Below are positions 22,950 to 32,421 of a stretch of 64,000 nucleotides of DNA, one piece after another. Location of the stretch: NCBI GenBank assembly GCA_964451255.1, contig CAYVHL010000004.1, forward strand, positions 103,435 to 167,434, given 5' to 3'. The notes below the pieces were generated by a model. It did no database searches. It was not told where the DNA came from and saw only the letters and a list, made by a program, of their open reading frames with translations. Position numbers and translations under genes: made by a program. Within the stretch, counting starts at the first letter, position 1. Every line of letters starts with the position of its first letter. Source of the stretch: JAHBTB01 sp964451255. GTDB lineage: Bacteria > Armatimonadota > Fimbriimonadia > Fimbriimonadales > Fimbriimonadaceae.

Positions 22950-24290
22950 GTGAGCGGACGAAAGACCATCTCCCTGGACACGAACGAATATGAACGCCTT
23001 TTGAAGGATCGGAGTCGACTCAGTCAGATTCGCTCGGACCTTCCTCAACTGTTGGCTGCTTCGCGTCAACAAAGCATCCGAGATGCTGAACGGATGATTC
23101 AGGACGTGCGAAGACGGCAGGACCGGCTTGATCAGGTGATTGGGGATCTTAGTTCTGAGGTGGCGGATCTTGCTTCAGAGATGAGGTGCAGTTTGGCGCG
23201 CCAAAGTGATCTCCTTAGATCCCTCATTGCCGATGTGGACTCCAAAGTAGAAGCATACAGAGCGGAGTCGGCGTTGGCGCTGGAACGGGAGAGAAGGGAG
23301 CGAGAAGCCCAAGCGTCAGCCCTAGATGCGCGGCTCAATTCGATTGAGTCGAAGTTCTTGGCTGATCATGATGCGGCCCATGCCCTACTCACTGATGCCG
23401 GGAAAGTCCTGCAATTTCTCAAGAACGAGACACAGCACGGCGCATTTGTTCCGGGCGAGTTGGACCGCATTGACGAGGTTCTCGAAGATGCCTCCTCGGC
23501 CCTCAATCGCGGCTTGGCTCAGGCAGCTTTCGGGCATTGCCAATCGGCTCTAAGAGCCTTGACCCGAGCCTCTGCACAGATTGCGGAATCGCAGGCCCAC
23601 TGGAATCTTCTTAACTCAACTGCGCTGCTCCGCGCTAAGCAACTCCGGGATACTCTCTCGGTTAGCTCGACTCTTTCCCTCCCTTTGCCTGCCGGCGGCT
23701 CCTATGAAGTCGATCTTGCCTATTGGTCTCGCGGCCGCTTCGATCAATTGAATGCGCGTTCTGAGCACATCCTCGCGGAACTCGATGGGACGCCGGCAGA
23801 GTTGTCTCTGGCGAGACTCGAGGAAATTCTTAGCGATGTGTTGCCGGCGCTCCAAGCTGACTTAGAAAATGTCGTAGATCGATCGCACCGTGACGTGGTT
23901 CGCTCTCAAGCGAGATATGACATGGCAGAGAAGATGGTTGCCTGGTACGCGAATCAGGCGTTTCGGGTCGTCGAGAGCCGTTATGTGGCCCAAGACCTTC
24001 GCGAAGCGTATGTCGTCAAGTTGGCTGATGTAGACGACAACGAACTAGTGATCTTAGTGATTTCCGATGAATCTGGCACTCGGGCTGAACTCCACAGTTT
24101 CGAGGGATCGCCTGGTGAAGACAGTTTGCGGACCGCTCGCTCGCTGGAAATGCGAACGTTCTTTATGGAAGCTCTTGGGACGAAGGGGGTTCAAGTCGGG
24201 CCGCTGCAAGAACGAGCGTCTCAACCCAATGCCGCGTTCAGAGAACCCGCGAATATTCAAGTCTCCGACGTCCAGTCCGTCTCAGCGTGA
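22950..24290 (+). CDS. Long coiled-coil protein of unknown function (operon gene 4)
   Basis: 446 aa from GTG 22950, preceded by GGAGCGAAGAA. Residues 20-150 form a charged coiled coil (RMIQDVRRRQDRLDQVIGDLSSEVADLASEM...). Residues 150-330 are helical. The C-terminal part (REAYVVKLADVDDNELVILVISDE) is beta-rich and may be a small globular domain. No family is recognised. It lies between the radical SAM and AAA genes with gaps of 14 and seven bases. Confidence 0.65.
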   Translation: MSGRKTISLDTNEYERLLKDRSRLSQIRSDLPQLLAASRQQSIRDAERMIQDVRRRQDRLDQVIGDLSSEVADLASEMRCSLARQSDLLRSLIADVDSKVEAYRAESALALERERREREAQASALDARLNSIESKFLADHDAAHALLTDAGKVLQFLKNETQHGAFVPGELDRIDEVLEDASSALNRGLAQAAFGHCQSALRALTRASAQIAESQAHWNLLNSTALLRAKQLRDTLSVSSTLSLPLPAGGSYEVDLAYWSRGRFDQLNARSEHILAELDGTPAELSLARLEEILSDVLPALQADLENVVDRSHRDVVRSQARYDMAEKMVAWYANQAFRVVESRYVAQDLREAYVVKLADVDDNELVILVISDESGTRAELHSFEGSPGEDSLRTARSLEMRTFFMEALGTKGVQVGPLQERASQPNAAFREPANIQVSDVQSVSA

Positions 24291-24297
24291 GTCACGT

Positions 24298-26778
24298 ATG
24301 GAGAGACTAGCGATTGCTTTACCAGTAGCAGGAGAGCGTAGCGTCGGCTTATTCGGGCCGGGGGCGGCAGACAGGTATCTGTCGGAAGATTTCCGCGAAT
24401 TGAACGTCACCCAGGCAGTGTACGAGCGCCTTCGGGTCCTTGGTTATGAGCGCATAATGTTGTGGTCGGCGAAGCGACAACTCTTCTTTTTGGATGAGGA
24501 GTCGAAAAGGTCCATGCTGGCACCCCACACCGCGGCTGCGCCTGCATCCGGGTCGCTGACGCGAGGGCCGCTTGGTACATCTCAGGACGTTCCATCCTCA
24601 GCTCCCGCCATTGGTTCAAAAATGACGCCTGCTCGGGTGATCGAGTTGATGGAGTCGTTCATGCACCGGGAGGACGTTTGCCGCGCCCTGGTAATAACTC
24701 AGGCTGAGGAGTTCTTCACGGCCGGTGAATTCAAGCAGCATTTGGCTGCGACTGTCTCGTGGGATCAACTCCCTTCAAGCAATGCAAATCTTGCACTGTA
24801 CTTGTTTGAGTCGGTGGCTACTGTGCAATCCCTTGTGCAACGGTGCAATGAGTGGCAGATACCGAAGCTCTCCCGAATGTTCATTCAGTCCGAGAAATCG
24901 CAGCACCTGCGTCGTGTCGGGGGCCCAAGCTTCGACGAACTGTGGCGTGGGGCTCACTATGCAAGGTTGCGCTTCAACTTTGAAGTGGACTGGCAGCGAT
25001 CAATATCTCTTCTTCGAGCTCTCGAAGCCGAGGACGCACCCCTCCATTCTTGGATGGCAAGATTCCGACAGGGCGCTCGACTTGATCAGAGGACCGTGAG
25101 TGCATGGGTGACCAAGGAGTTCGACACCTCGGACAAATCCGCACTTGAGCGTTTGAACAGCCTGACAGGCCTTAGCAACCTAAAAACGAAGTTGCTTCGG
25201 TGGTTTGACATAATGCGAGCATCCCTCGCTCGCCAAGCGAAGGTTGCCTCATCCGCTCATATGGTGTTCACCGGAAATCCCGGCACGGGCAAGACGACGG
25301 TTGCCAGGTTAGTCGGAGAATTGTTTCGCGACGCCGGCCGTCTCCACCGGGGGCATACCGTTGAAGTTAGCGTATCGGATCTTGTGAGCCAATACGTCGG
25401 CGGTACATCTCACATGGTGCAAGACGTGGTGTTGCGGGCCTTGGACGGTGTTCTGTTTATTGACGAGGCACATCTCTTGCTGCCGGAGGAAGGGGGCACG
25501 GGCACATACAAGAAGGAAGCCGTTACTAGTTTGCTTCGCGCACTGGAAAATTATCGAGACCGTTTGGTTGTGATTCTTGCCGGCCCCCAGGTTGGTATTG
25601 AAGAATTTTTGAAGGTCGACCCCGGACTCAACAGACGGTTTCCAAAAAGGAACCGCTTTCATTTTGATGACTACTCCGATGCGGAGTTCTACGAGATTTT
25701 TGTCGGCGCAATGAGGGCGAAGGGCCTGGAATGGTCGCGCGACGTCGATGAACTGGTTCATGACTTGTGCCGCTACATTCAAAGAACGCACACGTCCGAT
25801 ACTGGCAATGCTGGCCGCATCCGCACCCTTGTTGAAAGTCTGGAAGAGAACTACCTTGCGCGCCTATCCGGCTCAGAGGATGTGAATTGCGAAGTATCGG
25901 TCGAAGATATCCCTGCCGACGAATTGGAGAGCGCGCTAACCGAGCGGGACCTTGGTCGTTCCCCGGATAAGGCTGTAGATTCGATTCTTCGTGAACTGAA
26001 CGACATGGTCGGGCTTAACTCGGTGAAGCAGCAGGTTCACGCCCTTGCCGCCTCCGTTCGACAGGACGTGCTTGAGGGCCGGGCACCATCGTCCGGAAAC
26101 CTGCATTTGGTTTTTGAAGGGAATCCCGGAACGGGCAAAACGACCGTTGCGAAGCATCTTGGGGGAATCTTGGCAGCCTTAGGTTTACTGAAACGTGGCC
26201 ACGTTGTTGAAGCGAATCGCTCCAAGTTGGTTGCGGGGTATCTCGGGCAGAGCGCAATCAAAACGAACGCCGTCATAGACGCCGCGTTAGATGGGGTGCT
26301 CTTCATCGACGAGGCGTACGCTCTAACACCGAAAGGGGAGCCTGATCAGTTTGCGCTTGAAGTGCTCGACACCTTGAATGAACGAATGGAAAACGATCGA
26401 GATCGTCTCGTAGTTGTGGTCGCCGGTTATCCGGACCGGATGAAGGATTTCCTGCAATCCAATCCGGGGCTGTCAAGCCGCTTCCATCGGACGCTCACAT
26501 TCTCTGATTACTCGGATGAAGAATTAGGTGAAATCCTGGATAATCTAGCCAACAAGAGCGGGTTGGCCCTTTCCCGTGAAGCGAGAGATAAGAGCCTAGA
26601 ATACTTGCGAGCGCGGAGGGTCCATGAGCCGACTTCCTTTGGCAACGCCAGGGAAGTTCGGACGCTGTTGCTCAGAGTGAAGGAGAGCCGCGCCCTTCGT
26701 CTTGAGTCATTGGGGCTGGCTGATGAGGAGCGAATTGGCGCTCCATGTGTGCCAGAAGACGTTCCAGTTCCGATCTAA
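24298..26778 (+). CDS. CbxX/CfqX-type ATPase with two AAA+ domains
   Basis: 826 aa. The N-terminal ~250 residues are of unknown function. AAA domain 1 has Walker A GNPGTGKTT at 326 and Walker B LFIDEAHLLL from about 383. AAA domain 2 has Walker A GNPGTGKTT at 608 and Walker B LFIDEAYALTP from about 665, with AGYPDRMKDFLQSNPGLSSRF (sensor and arginine-finger region). Relatives are CbbX, SpoVK and EccA, which remodel protein assemblies. ATG 24298 is used because the open frame upstream overlaps the preceding gene. The stop is only five bases from the stop of the opposing TerY-P operon. Confidence 0.88.
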   Translation: MERLAIALPVAGERSVGLFGPGAADRYLSEDFRELNVTQAVYERLRVLGYERIMLWSAKRQLFFLDEESKRSMLAPHTAAAPASGSLTRGPLGTSQDVPSSAPAIGSKMTPARVIELMESFMHREDVCRALVITQAEEFFTAGEFKQHLAATVSWDQLPSSNANLALYLFESVATVQSLVQRCNEWQIPKLSRMFIQSEKSQHLRRVGGPSFDELWRGAHYARLRFNFEVDWQRSISLLRALEAEDAPLHSWMARFRQGARLDQRTVSAWVTKEFDTSDKSALERLNSLTGLSNLKTKLLRWFDIMRASLARQAKVASSAHMVFTGNPGTGKTTVARLVGELFRDAGRLHRGHTVEVSVSDLVSQYVGGTSHMVQDVVLRALDGVLFIDEAHLLLPEEGGTGTYKKEAVTSLLRALENYRDRLVVILAGPQVGIEEFLKVDPGLNRRFPKRNRFHFDDYSDAEFYEIFVGAMRAKGLEWSRDVDELVHDLCRYIQRTHTSDTGNAGRIRTLVESLEENYLARLSGSEDVNCEVSVEDIPADELESALTERDLGRSPDKAVDSILRELNDMVGLNSVKQQVHALAASVRQDVLEGRAPSSGNLHLVFEGNPGTGKTTVAKHLGGILAALGLLKRGHVVEANRSKLVAGYLGQSAIKTNAVIDAALDGVLFIDEAYALTPKGEPDQFALEVLDTLNERMENDRDRLVVVVAGYPDRMKDFLQSNPGLSSRFHRTLTFSDYSDEELGEILDNLANKSGLALSREARDKSLEYLRARRVHEPTSFGNAREVRTLLLRVKESRALRLESLGLADEERIGAPCVPEDVPVPI

Positions 26779-26783
26779 GCCGC

Positions 26784-28238
26784 TCAACGCCTTCCTGCGC
26801 GTCGAATGTGGTCTCGAACTGTAGCCTTGAAGATGCCAATCAGATTTCCATTCGAAAGTCTGCTCGGCTCTTGAAGGAGGGACTCCGTGCCATTCAAGAC
26901 AAATGGAGCCGGGCCCTTGCTGTTGATCGGCCGATACCACCTATCGGGTTCCCGATTTAGCAGTGTTTCGACGAAGCTGTCCCAAATCAAGGGTTCGAGT
27001 TTGTTCTTCTGCTGGCCCGATGCAAAGATGGCCATAGTCTGAGCCTGCGGGTTCTTCACGACCAAGATGCCCTTGACCTGATTTCGACCAAGGGCGTGCT
27101 GAATCCCTCTATGCGGAATGGAGTCTGAAGGTGCCATTTCATAAATCGTGACCCAATGGTAGACATCACCTCCATCCCTGGACTCGATCGGATACATGTT
27201 GATTCGCTCGCTTGGAACAGCTTTTCGCCGTGAGTTCCACGCTCGTTCCGCGAGTTCCTCTACACGGTGGAAAGTCATCTGCGCCTGAACCGGTCCCTCC
27301 ATCAGTAGCGTGAGCAGAAAATGAGCCGTTTCTTGCGGCCAAGCGCACTCCATCGCGACCACAAGGTTTGCCATGGTCAGGTTCACGCTCCGAGCGGAAC
27401 TGTCCACCCGGAGTAGTTGATTACGCATCTCCTTGACGAACTCCGGATCGCGAAAGCCCCAATACCTGCTGACGATTCCCTTAAGCATTCTTGGTCTATA
27501 GGCAGCACCCCAGAAGCGAAGCGCACGTCGTTGAAGCTCACCTTCGTCGATCGACGCCACTTCGTCCTTAGCTAGAATTGCGGCTGTTAGGCAGGCTTCA
27601 ACAATTGCTCGTTTCCAAACAGGGTAAATGCGCTCGGACGACTGCCCAGGAAGTCGGAGTCGACTTACGTGAAGGGCCTTCGTGACGGAGTTTAAGTGTG
27701 CTGAAGCGATGTTTGCCCGGTTGCCTTCTGAGTCGATTCGGCAGATTTCCTCGAGGACACTTACGTAACCGGGCGGAAGCTCCAGTCCCGCGGGTTCGAT
27801 GTGTCGCTTGTGCACTACCTCGCAGGCAGCTCGGGCGGCCCTGGAGCCATCAGGATTGTGCTCGTCATAGACTGCTGCAACGGAAGTTAGGGGCGCCTCC
27901 CGTCCAACTCCGATCAGAACAGCGCCTACGAGGCCGGGGTTAACCTCGGCTAAGGCGGCCCCCCCCACACCCAACCGTATCACGTGCTCACTATATTCGG
28001 GAATGTAGTCGGTCGATGGATAGCAACTCCGCAAGAGCAGGTCGGCCATGTAGTTATCGACGCTGGGGTTTGCTCGCGTCGCGAACCGCGGCAACGCAGT
28101 CTTGATGAGGCCGGTTCGGGGAATCGAAAGCGCCGTTCGAATAGCGTTCGAGCTGGCCAGAGTGACCGCATCGAAGAGAGCCTCCCCCGGGAAGTTCGAA
28201 GGGGTGACGTCGCCCGGCATGACAGTTGCCAGATTCAT
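26784..28238 (-). CDS. Unknown 484-aa protein, last gene of the TerY-P operon
   Basis: 484 aa, soluble. The N-terminal half has HVIRLGVGGAALAEVNPGLVGAVLIGVG and later QSSERIYPVWKRAIVEACLTAAILAKDEVAS. The C-terminal ~120 residues are beta-rich (VKGILVVKNPQAQTMAIFASGQ). I recognise no family. The start overlaps the phosphatase stop (ATGA, 28235-28238), so it is translationally coupled to the vWA-kinase-phosphatase triad. It may be the effector or the substrate of that triad (inference). Confidence 0.7.
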   Translation of the reverse strand: MNLATVMPGDVTPSNFPGEALFDAVTLASSNAIRTALSIPRTGLIKTALPRFATRANPSVDNYMADLLLRSCYPSTDYIPEYSEHVIRLGVGGAALAEVNPGLVGAVLIGVGREAPLTSVAAVYDEHNPDGSRAARAACEVVHKRHIEPAGLELPPGYVSVLEEICRIDSEGNRANIASAHLNSVTKALHVSRLRLPGQSSERIYPVWKRAIVEACLTAAILAKDEVASIDEGELQRRALRFWGAAYRPRMLKGIVSRYWGFRDPEFVKEMRNQLLRVDSSARSVNLTMANLVVAMECAWPQETAHFLLTLLMEGPVQAQMTFHRVEELAERAWNSRRKAVPSERINMYPIESRDGGDVYHWVTIYEMAPSDSIPHRGIQHALGRNQVKGILVVKNPQAQTMAIFASGQQKNKLEPLIWDSFVETLLNREPDRWYRPINSKGPAPFVLNGTESLLQEPSRLSNGNLIGIFKATVRDHIRRAGRR

Positions 28239-29122
28239 CTTCCCGGTGCCTCCCTTTTGAGCATGATTAGAGCGACATCGTCCTCAAATGGGGGCTGTCG
28301 TAGGCAAGTTCGAAAGGGAACAATGGTGGTGTCCTCCCCGTACGAGTTGCGCTGACACGTTCGCTCATCGTTGTAAAAGCGGTAAAAGTCGCTCACCCTG
28401 CTTTCATGCATGACAGTGGCGATCCCGTCGGTGGCAATACAGAACTTGCCGATTGTTCCGAGTTGACCTGCCTCATGTATCCGTAAGCACGGTTTTTCCC
28501 GTTTGCGGCACACCCACGCTTGCCCGATCACAAAGCGATCATTCTGGGCGGAAATGCGTTCGTCAACCAGGTAGAACCCGTCGCCAAGACCAAAGAACGC
28601 CCATTCATCGCGCCGGACGACCAGTCCCAGTATCGTTGTGAAGAAGTGCGTTCCCACAAAGGTTCGAAACTCAGAATCGGACACTGCGGGTCGCCGACCC
28701 GACCGGCCAGCTACGGAGCGGACCAAATTGCGCAGCTGCCTTTCAATCTGCGGAAGGAGTCCACTAAGGCATGACTGCAAATTCCCGGAAGTCGTGTGGT
28801 CGTTCGCGAGTTCCGACGCGAGCTTTCGGGCGATCAGATCCGCAAACAAAACGGCGCCAACTTGGTTCCGCGTCTGGAGTGTGATGCCATCGTATTCGGC
28901 CTGGCTTGTCCCATCGCACACCACGGCAACAACACCATTGGTCAGTTCAGTGTAGTTGAGAGCACCGGTGCTACAAGAGGACGAGCCAGAAGACCGGTCC
29001 ACTAACTGGACTGAAAGAGCGTCCTGCAAGCCTTTGGATTCGCGGACATGTCCTGACCCCTCCAGCAAGACCGTTCCAACTCTCCAATTTGGTGGTATAG
29101 GGGCCGGCGCGGGACGTCTCAC
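28235..29122 (-). CDS. PP2C-type protein phosphatase of the TerY-P triad
   Basis: 295 aa. The PP2C metal-site motifs are in order: VVCDGTS (D70, G71), FFGLGDGFYL (181-182), IATDGIA (231-233) and the C-terminal FEDDVALIML (281-282). PP2C enzymes remove phosphate from Ser/Thr with two Mn/Mg ions. It overlaps the kinase stop by four bases (29119-29122) and the 484-aa gene by four bases. It probably opposes the kinase encoded just upstream. Confidence 0.85.
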   Translation of the reverse strand: MRRPAPAPIPPNWRVGTVLLEGSGHVRESKGLQDALSVQLVDRSSGSSSCSTGALNYTELTNGVVAVVCDGTSQAEYDGITLQTRNQVGAVLFADLIARKLASELANDHTTSGNLQSCLSGLLPQIERQLRNLVRSVAGRSGRRPAVSDSEFRTFVGTHFFTTILGLVVRRDEWAFFGLGDGFYLVDERISAQNDRFVIGQAWVCRKREKPCLRIHEAGQLGTIGKFCIATDGIATVMHESRVSDFYRFYNDERTCQRNSYGEDTTIVPFRTCLRQPPFEDDVALIMLKREAPGR

Positions 29123-30225
29123 CTTGGCCTACCTGCTCTGGCCCGGGTTGGGGCACCGACGAGGTCGTTCACGAAGTTGTCTCGCAACTCCTTTCTCCTC
29201 GCCTGGACCCGCTGCTTACGAGCCTTACGGTTAGCATCCTTTTCGCGGAGGAGCACCTCCACGCTACGAAGACCCGCCAAGCGGAAAGGATCGTATACGG
29301 CACTATGGTCTCTGGTGGCCAGTTGTCGGAATCCCTCTTTGACGAGAACATCACTGATAGGAACCCTTGCGGTTGGGTCGTTAGAGAAAACCCGAGTGAA
29401 AAACTGAAAGAGGTTGGGCCGCAGTTGTGTCCAATTCGCCGGCCGTGCCGACTCAGTCGGAAATCTTATGTCCTGAAACAAATAGGTTGCCCTATAGTTG
29501 AATGATCGAAGAGCATACGTTTCTTCAAGACTCGAACCCCTCGCCGTCTCAGGGTCCCGGCCGTCCCATGGCAAAACGCCCGTGAAGAGTTCGAAGGCGA
29601 TGACAGCTATTGCCCACCAATCTGCCTCTGCATCGAACTCGAAAGGGCCGGTGCTTTGTGGGTCGTCCTCTCGCAGGCGGGGATCAAGATAGCCGTCAGT
29701 GTAATTCTCACCGAGGTGATCCGGAGCGAGGGAGCAACTGTCAAAGTCAACTATGTAGGCTCGGCCCTTCGAGACCAATATGTTGTCCGATTTCAAGTCC
29801 GAAACATAGATGCGCCGTTCGTGAAGAGCAGCAATCCCCCCACAAATGTCAAACAACAGGTCTGCAACCGCGCCGTCGAAACTTTGCTCATCAGTGACGT
29901 GTGAGCGCCACTTGAAATGATGTATTGGACTCGCATCTGGAAGTAGGCTCATCAGGATCCCGACCACCTTCCCGCCGGGAGAATCGAGAAGGAATTGATC
30001 AGGCAACACAACCGATGATATCCGCGTATCCTGCTTAAGCTCCTGGGCACGGTAGACGAGAATGGAGAGTTTGCTTTTCAGTTCATCTGTAAGCTCGCCA
30101 TCTCTGTATATCTTTGCAGCGGTCGTCGGGGAAATCTTGTAGACGGTCGCTGATTGGCCGCGGCCAATGAGATTTGCATCAGCGATGTCATACGCTTCCC
30201 CAGATGATGTATAGACACGATTCAT
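29119..30225 (-). CDS. Serine/threonine kinase-like protein of the TerY-P triad
   Basis: 368 aa. The Gly-rich loop is GRGQSATVYK (21-30), the ATP Lys is K38 (AAKIY), and the catalytic loop is VSDLKSDN (141-148) with Asp143 and Asn148. The metal Asp is in VDFDS (D160). The usual HRD reads VSD and DFG reads DFD, as in the divergent kinases of TerY-P and YegI type. A second region (227-350) ends in a basic tail. It starts six bases after the vWA gene. It may be an active but atypical kinase. Confidence 0.83.
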   Translation of the reverse strand: MNRVYTSSGEAYDIADANLIGRGQSATVYKISPTTAAKIYRDGELTDELKSKLSILVYRAQELKQDTRISSVVLPDQFLLDSPGGKVVGILMSLLPDASPIHHFKWRSHVTDEQSFDGAVADLLFDICGGIAALHERRIYVSDLKSDNILVSKGRAYIVDFDSCSLAPDHLGENYTDGYLDPRLREDDPQSTGPFEFDAEADWWAIAVIAFELFTGVLPWDGRDPETARGSSLEETYALRSFNYRATYLFQDIRFPTESARPANWTQLRPNLFQFFTRVFSNDPTARVPISDVLVKEGFRQLATRDHSAVYDPFRLAGLRSVEVLLREKDANRKARKQRVQARRKELRDNFVNDLVGAPTRARAGRPR

Positions 30226-30231
30226 GGTGTC

Positions 30232-30972
30232 CTAGCCAATGACTTTCTTAGAGGCCATATCAATGGCGGCCCGAATTGCCTTCGGATCATCATTGCACGT
30301 AAACACGTCGCCCGCGCCGATCCCCATTTCGATGGCAGCCGTCTTGAAGTCGAAGGGTCCGATGCCAAGCAAAAGAATTTTGCTGAGAAGGGGCGGTTGA
30401 ATGCTTCGGACGACATCCAAGACCTTCTTGCAGTCAGCGGGACTGACCTTGCTGCTAACGTCTTCTCCGTCAGTTATGACCAAGATTCGGTAGTAGAATT
30501 GCTTTTCGAGTTCTTCTTCCCTTTCGGCATAAGGGCTAAATGCGGCCAGGGCGCGCAACACTGCATCACGGATGGCGGTCCCGTTTCCAATCGCGTAGTT
30601 GCTCCTGGTGAGCCTGACCACGTCTGGTTCCAATTGCTGCGTCATGGGGGTGCGCATGTTGATGAGCGGCTGCAACTCGCGGTAGCTCTCGTCGAACAGA
30701 AATTGACCGAAGATGATGCTGCGCTTAGCGTCGGCGCCTGAGATCGTGTCGAGGGCAGCATTTTGCCCTTCAATCACGCCGTCTATGAGGTTGCGCTGGG
30801 CGATTGAAGGAGAGCAGTCTATTAGAAAGATCAGAACGTCGTGGGCGTTCGCATCGTCCAGTCTGGACTTCGGAACGGTATTTCCCGCCCCAGACGCCAA
30901 GAAAGCAAAAACTTCCGATGGGAGGATTCCGTCGTCCCTGAGTTTCTTCAGTGCATCAATCTCGGCAAGCAT
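30232..30972 (-). CDS. TerY-like von Willebrand factor A domain protein
   Basis: 246 aa. The MIDAS site is complete: DCSPS (Asp52, Ser54, Ser56) in VLIFLIDCSPSI, a Thr in NGTAIRDAVL and Asp in LVITDGEDVSS. TerY proteins are cytosolic vWA adaptors. This is the promoter-proximal gene of the triad. The ~40 residues before the domain are short and helical. The kinase follows after six bases. Confidence 0.85.
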   Translation of the reverse strand: MLAEIDALKKLRDDGILPSEVFAFLASGAGNTVPKSRLDDANAHDVLIFLIDCSPSIAQRNLIDGVIEGQNAALDTISGADAKRSIIFGQFLFDESYRELQPLINMRTPMTQQLEPDVVRLTRSNYAIGNGTAIRDAVLRALAAFSPYAEREEELEKQFYYRILVITDGEDVSSKVSPADCKKVLDVVRSIQPPLLSKILLLGIGPFDFKTAAIEMGIGAGDVFTCNDDPKAIRAAIDMASKKVIG

Positions 30973-31369
30973 GAGCTTGCCGCAGTTTAACTCAATTTGA
31001 TGGGTTTTGCGCGTCGCGTCGCGTCAACCTCAGCGAGGACGCGCCTGAGCTGATCGCGTCCGGAACGGAGCACGAAGAGGACACGCAGCAACATGCTGGC
31101 CCGCAATGTCCGCGTAGGGTCGTTATCAGTGTGCCAATTCCTGGCGGCGAAGGTTGCCGGCTTCAAGGAGAAACACGTCGAGGGAAATGGGCTGTCGCAT
31201 TCTCCAAACGAGGATCTTACGAGAGGGCCCCGTTTGCGGGTAGCCCTGAGCCGGAGTCTGGCAAGGCGGAGTTCAATGCCCACGATCGACAGCAGAACTG
31301 CGCTTTCACAGGCGTGCTGGGTTTTGCCATAAACGCTCATAATGACCAAGGTGCGCAAGGCAGGCGAAT
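30973..31369. other. Divergent intergenic region between TerY-P and the 320-aa gene
   Basis: 397 bases with no convincing gene. TAAACT lies 11 bases before ATG 30972 on the minus strand and is a candidate -10 box for the triad. On the plus strand the frames are open but have no family resemblance. Confidence 0.4.
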
Positions 31370-32332
31370 ATGAACTTGACGTCAACCAGAGATGCCGTTC
31401 AGATGGGCCAGGAGACGCTCAGGCGAATAGAGCAATCAGGCATCACCATCCCTGCGACCAGCCCAATACGCGCCGACCTTCAGCTGCTCGAGCGGCACAA
31501 CCAGCTGTTCGAGGATGGAGGTACGTATGGCGAACTGCTGCCCAATCCGACCTTCAGGGCAGACCTGCGGCGACAAGCTGGCGCGATCGAGGTCTTCAAA
31601 CGCATCGTCGCTTTGGCAAGCGCTGGCCGCCTTAACGAGTTCGAAGGATCGCTGCGGCACTTTATTGATGCTGGAGTCTCCTTGGCCTCGCCGCTCAATG
31701 ATTATGAGAGTCTAGACGAGACAGGCAAGAATCATACGCGACTCCTGTTTGAGTTCTATGTAGCCTCGGGGATCACCCTCAACAGTGGGTTAACGGCGTC
31801 TGTGGCTGGAGCAAAGGACTCCACCCAGAAGAATCCGGACGTGCGCGTTGAAGGTCACCCAATCCAGGGAATTGCCTGTAAGGTGATCTCCTGCAAGAGC
31901 GATGTCACCATGAACGATCGCCTTATGGAAGGCGCGAGACAAGTTAGCGAGAGCGAGTGTCCGACTGGTCTCGTCGCCTTCGATGTGCGGCAGTGTGTGG
32001 ATCAGGATCTGCTGATGCCGGAGGTGGAACATGGCTACCGCACGTTCAAGCAGGCGGAAATGGCAAAGCAAGCTGTGGAGGAGGCCGTAGGCGAGATTGG
32101 TGAGCGCATCATCCAGTCGATGACGGAAGACCAAATGAACGGCTATTTGGAGAAGACAAGAAGCATGTGCTTCATTATCGCTGCCCAAGCGGTGGCCATC
32201 GTTGAGATGGAGGACGGCAAAGTGCCGTCGAACGTAAACGTCTCACGAGTTTTTCAACTTCCCTTCCGAATTGCTTACGACCCTAAAAACGAGCTTGCGC
32301 TTGCCCACTGGCTCATCACATCCCCTCCGTAG
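31370..32332 (+). CDS. Unknown 320-aa protein, possible degenerate PD-(D/E)XK fold
   Basis: The middle part reads KNPDVRVEGHPIQGIACKVISCKS, then RLMEGARQVSESECPTGLVAFDVRQ. This has the shape of a PD-(D/E)XK nuclease core (acidic 'PD', a beta hairpin, then xCK with conserved Lys, and a helix with Q), but the (D/E) before X-K is replaced by Ala. The N-terminal 130 residues are helical. The fold and any activity are uncertain. It is divergent from TerY-P and upstream of drmE. Confidence 0.55.
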   Translation: MNLTSTRDAVQMGQETLRRIEQSGITIPATSPIRADLQLLERHNQLFEDGGTYGELLPNPTFRADLRRQAGAIEVFKRIVALASAGRLNEFEGSLRHFIDAGVSLASPLNDYESLDETGKNHTRLLFEFYVASGITLNSGLTASVAGAKDSTQKNPDVRVEGHPIQGIACKVISCKSDVTMNDRLMEGARQVSESECPTGLVAFDVRQCVDQDLLMPEVEHGYRTFKQAEMAKQAVEEAVGEIGERIIQSMTEDQMNGYLEKTRSMCFIIAAQAVAIVEMEDGKVPSNVNVSRVFQLPFRIAYDPKNELALAHWLITSPP

Positions 32333-32421
32333 CCCGTCCACCGTATCCTGGGTGGTCAGCCACGTGTGTTCTGAACCCTGACACCAGACTCTCAGACCAA
32401 GCTCAGGTTCTCCAATGATGT

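Noticed and set aside
24067..24297. Longer N-terminus for the AAA ATPase
   Set aside because: The extension overlaps the 446-aa coiled-coil gene out of frame; ATG 24298 starts seven bases after its stop.
30987..31385. A minus-strand 132-codon frame before the TerY gene
   Set aside because: Arg/Ser/Leu-rich, overlaps the start of the 320-aa gene, and no family resemblance.
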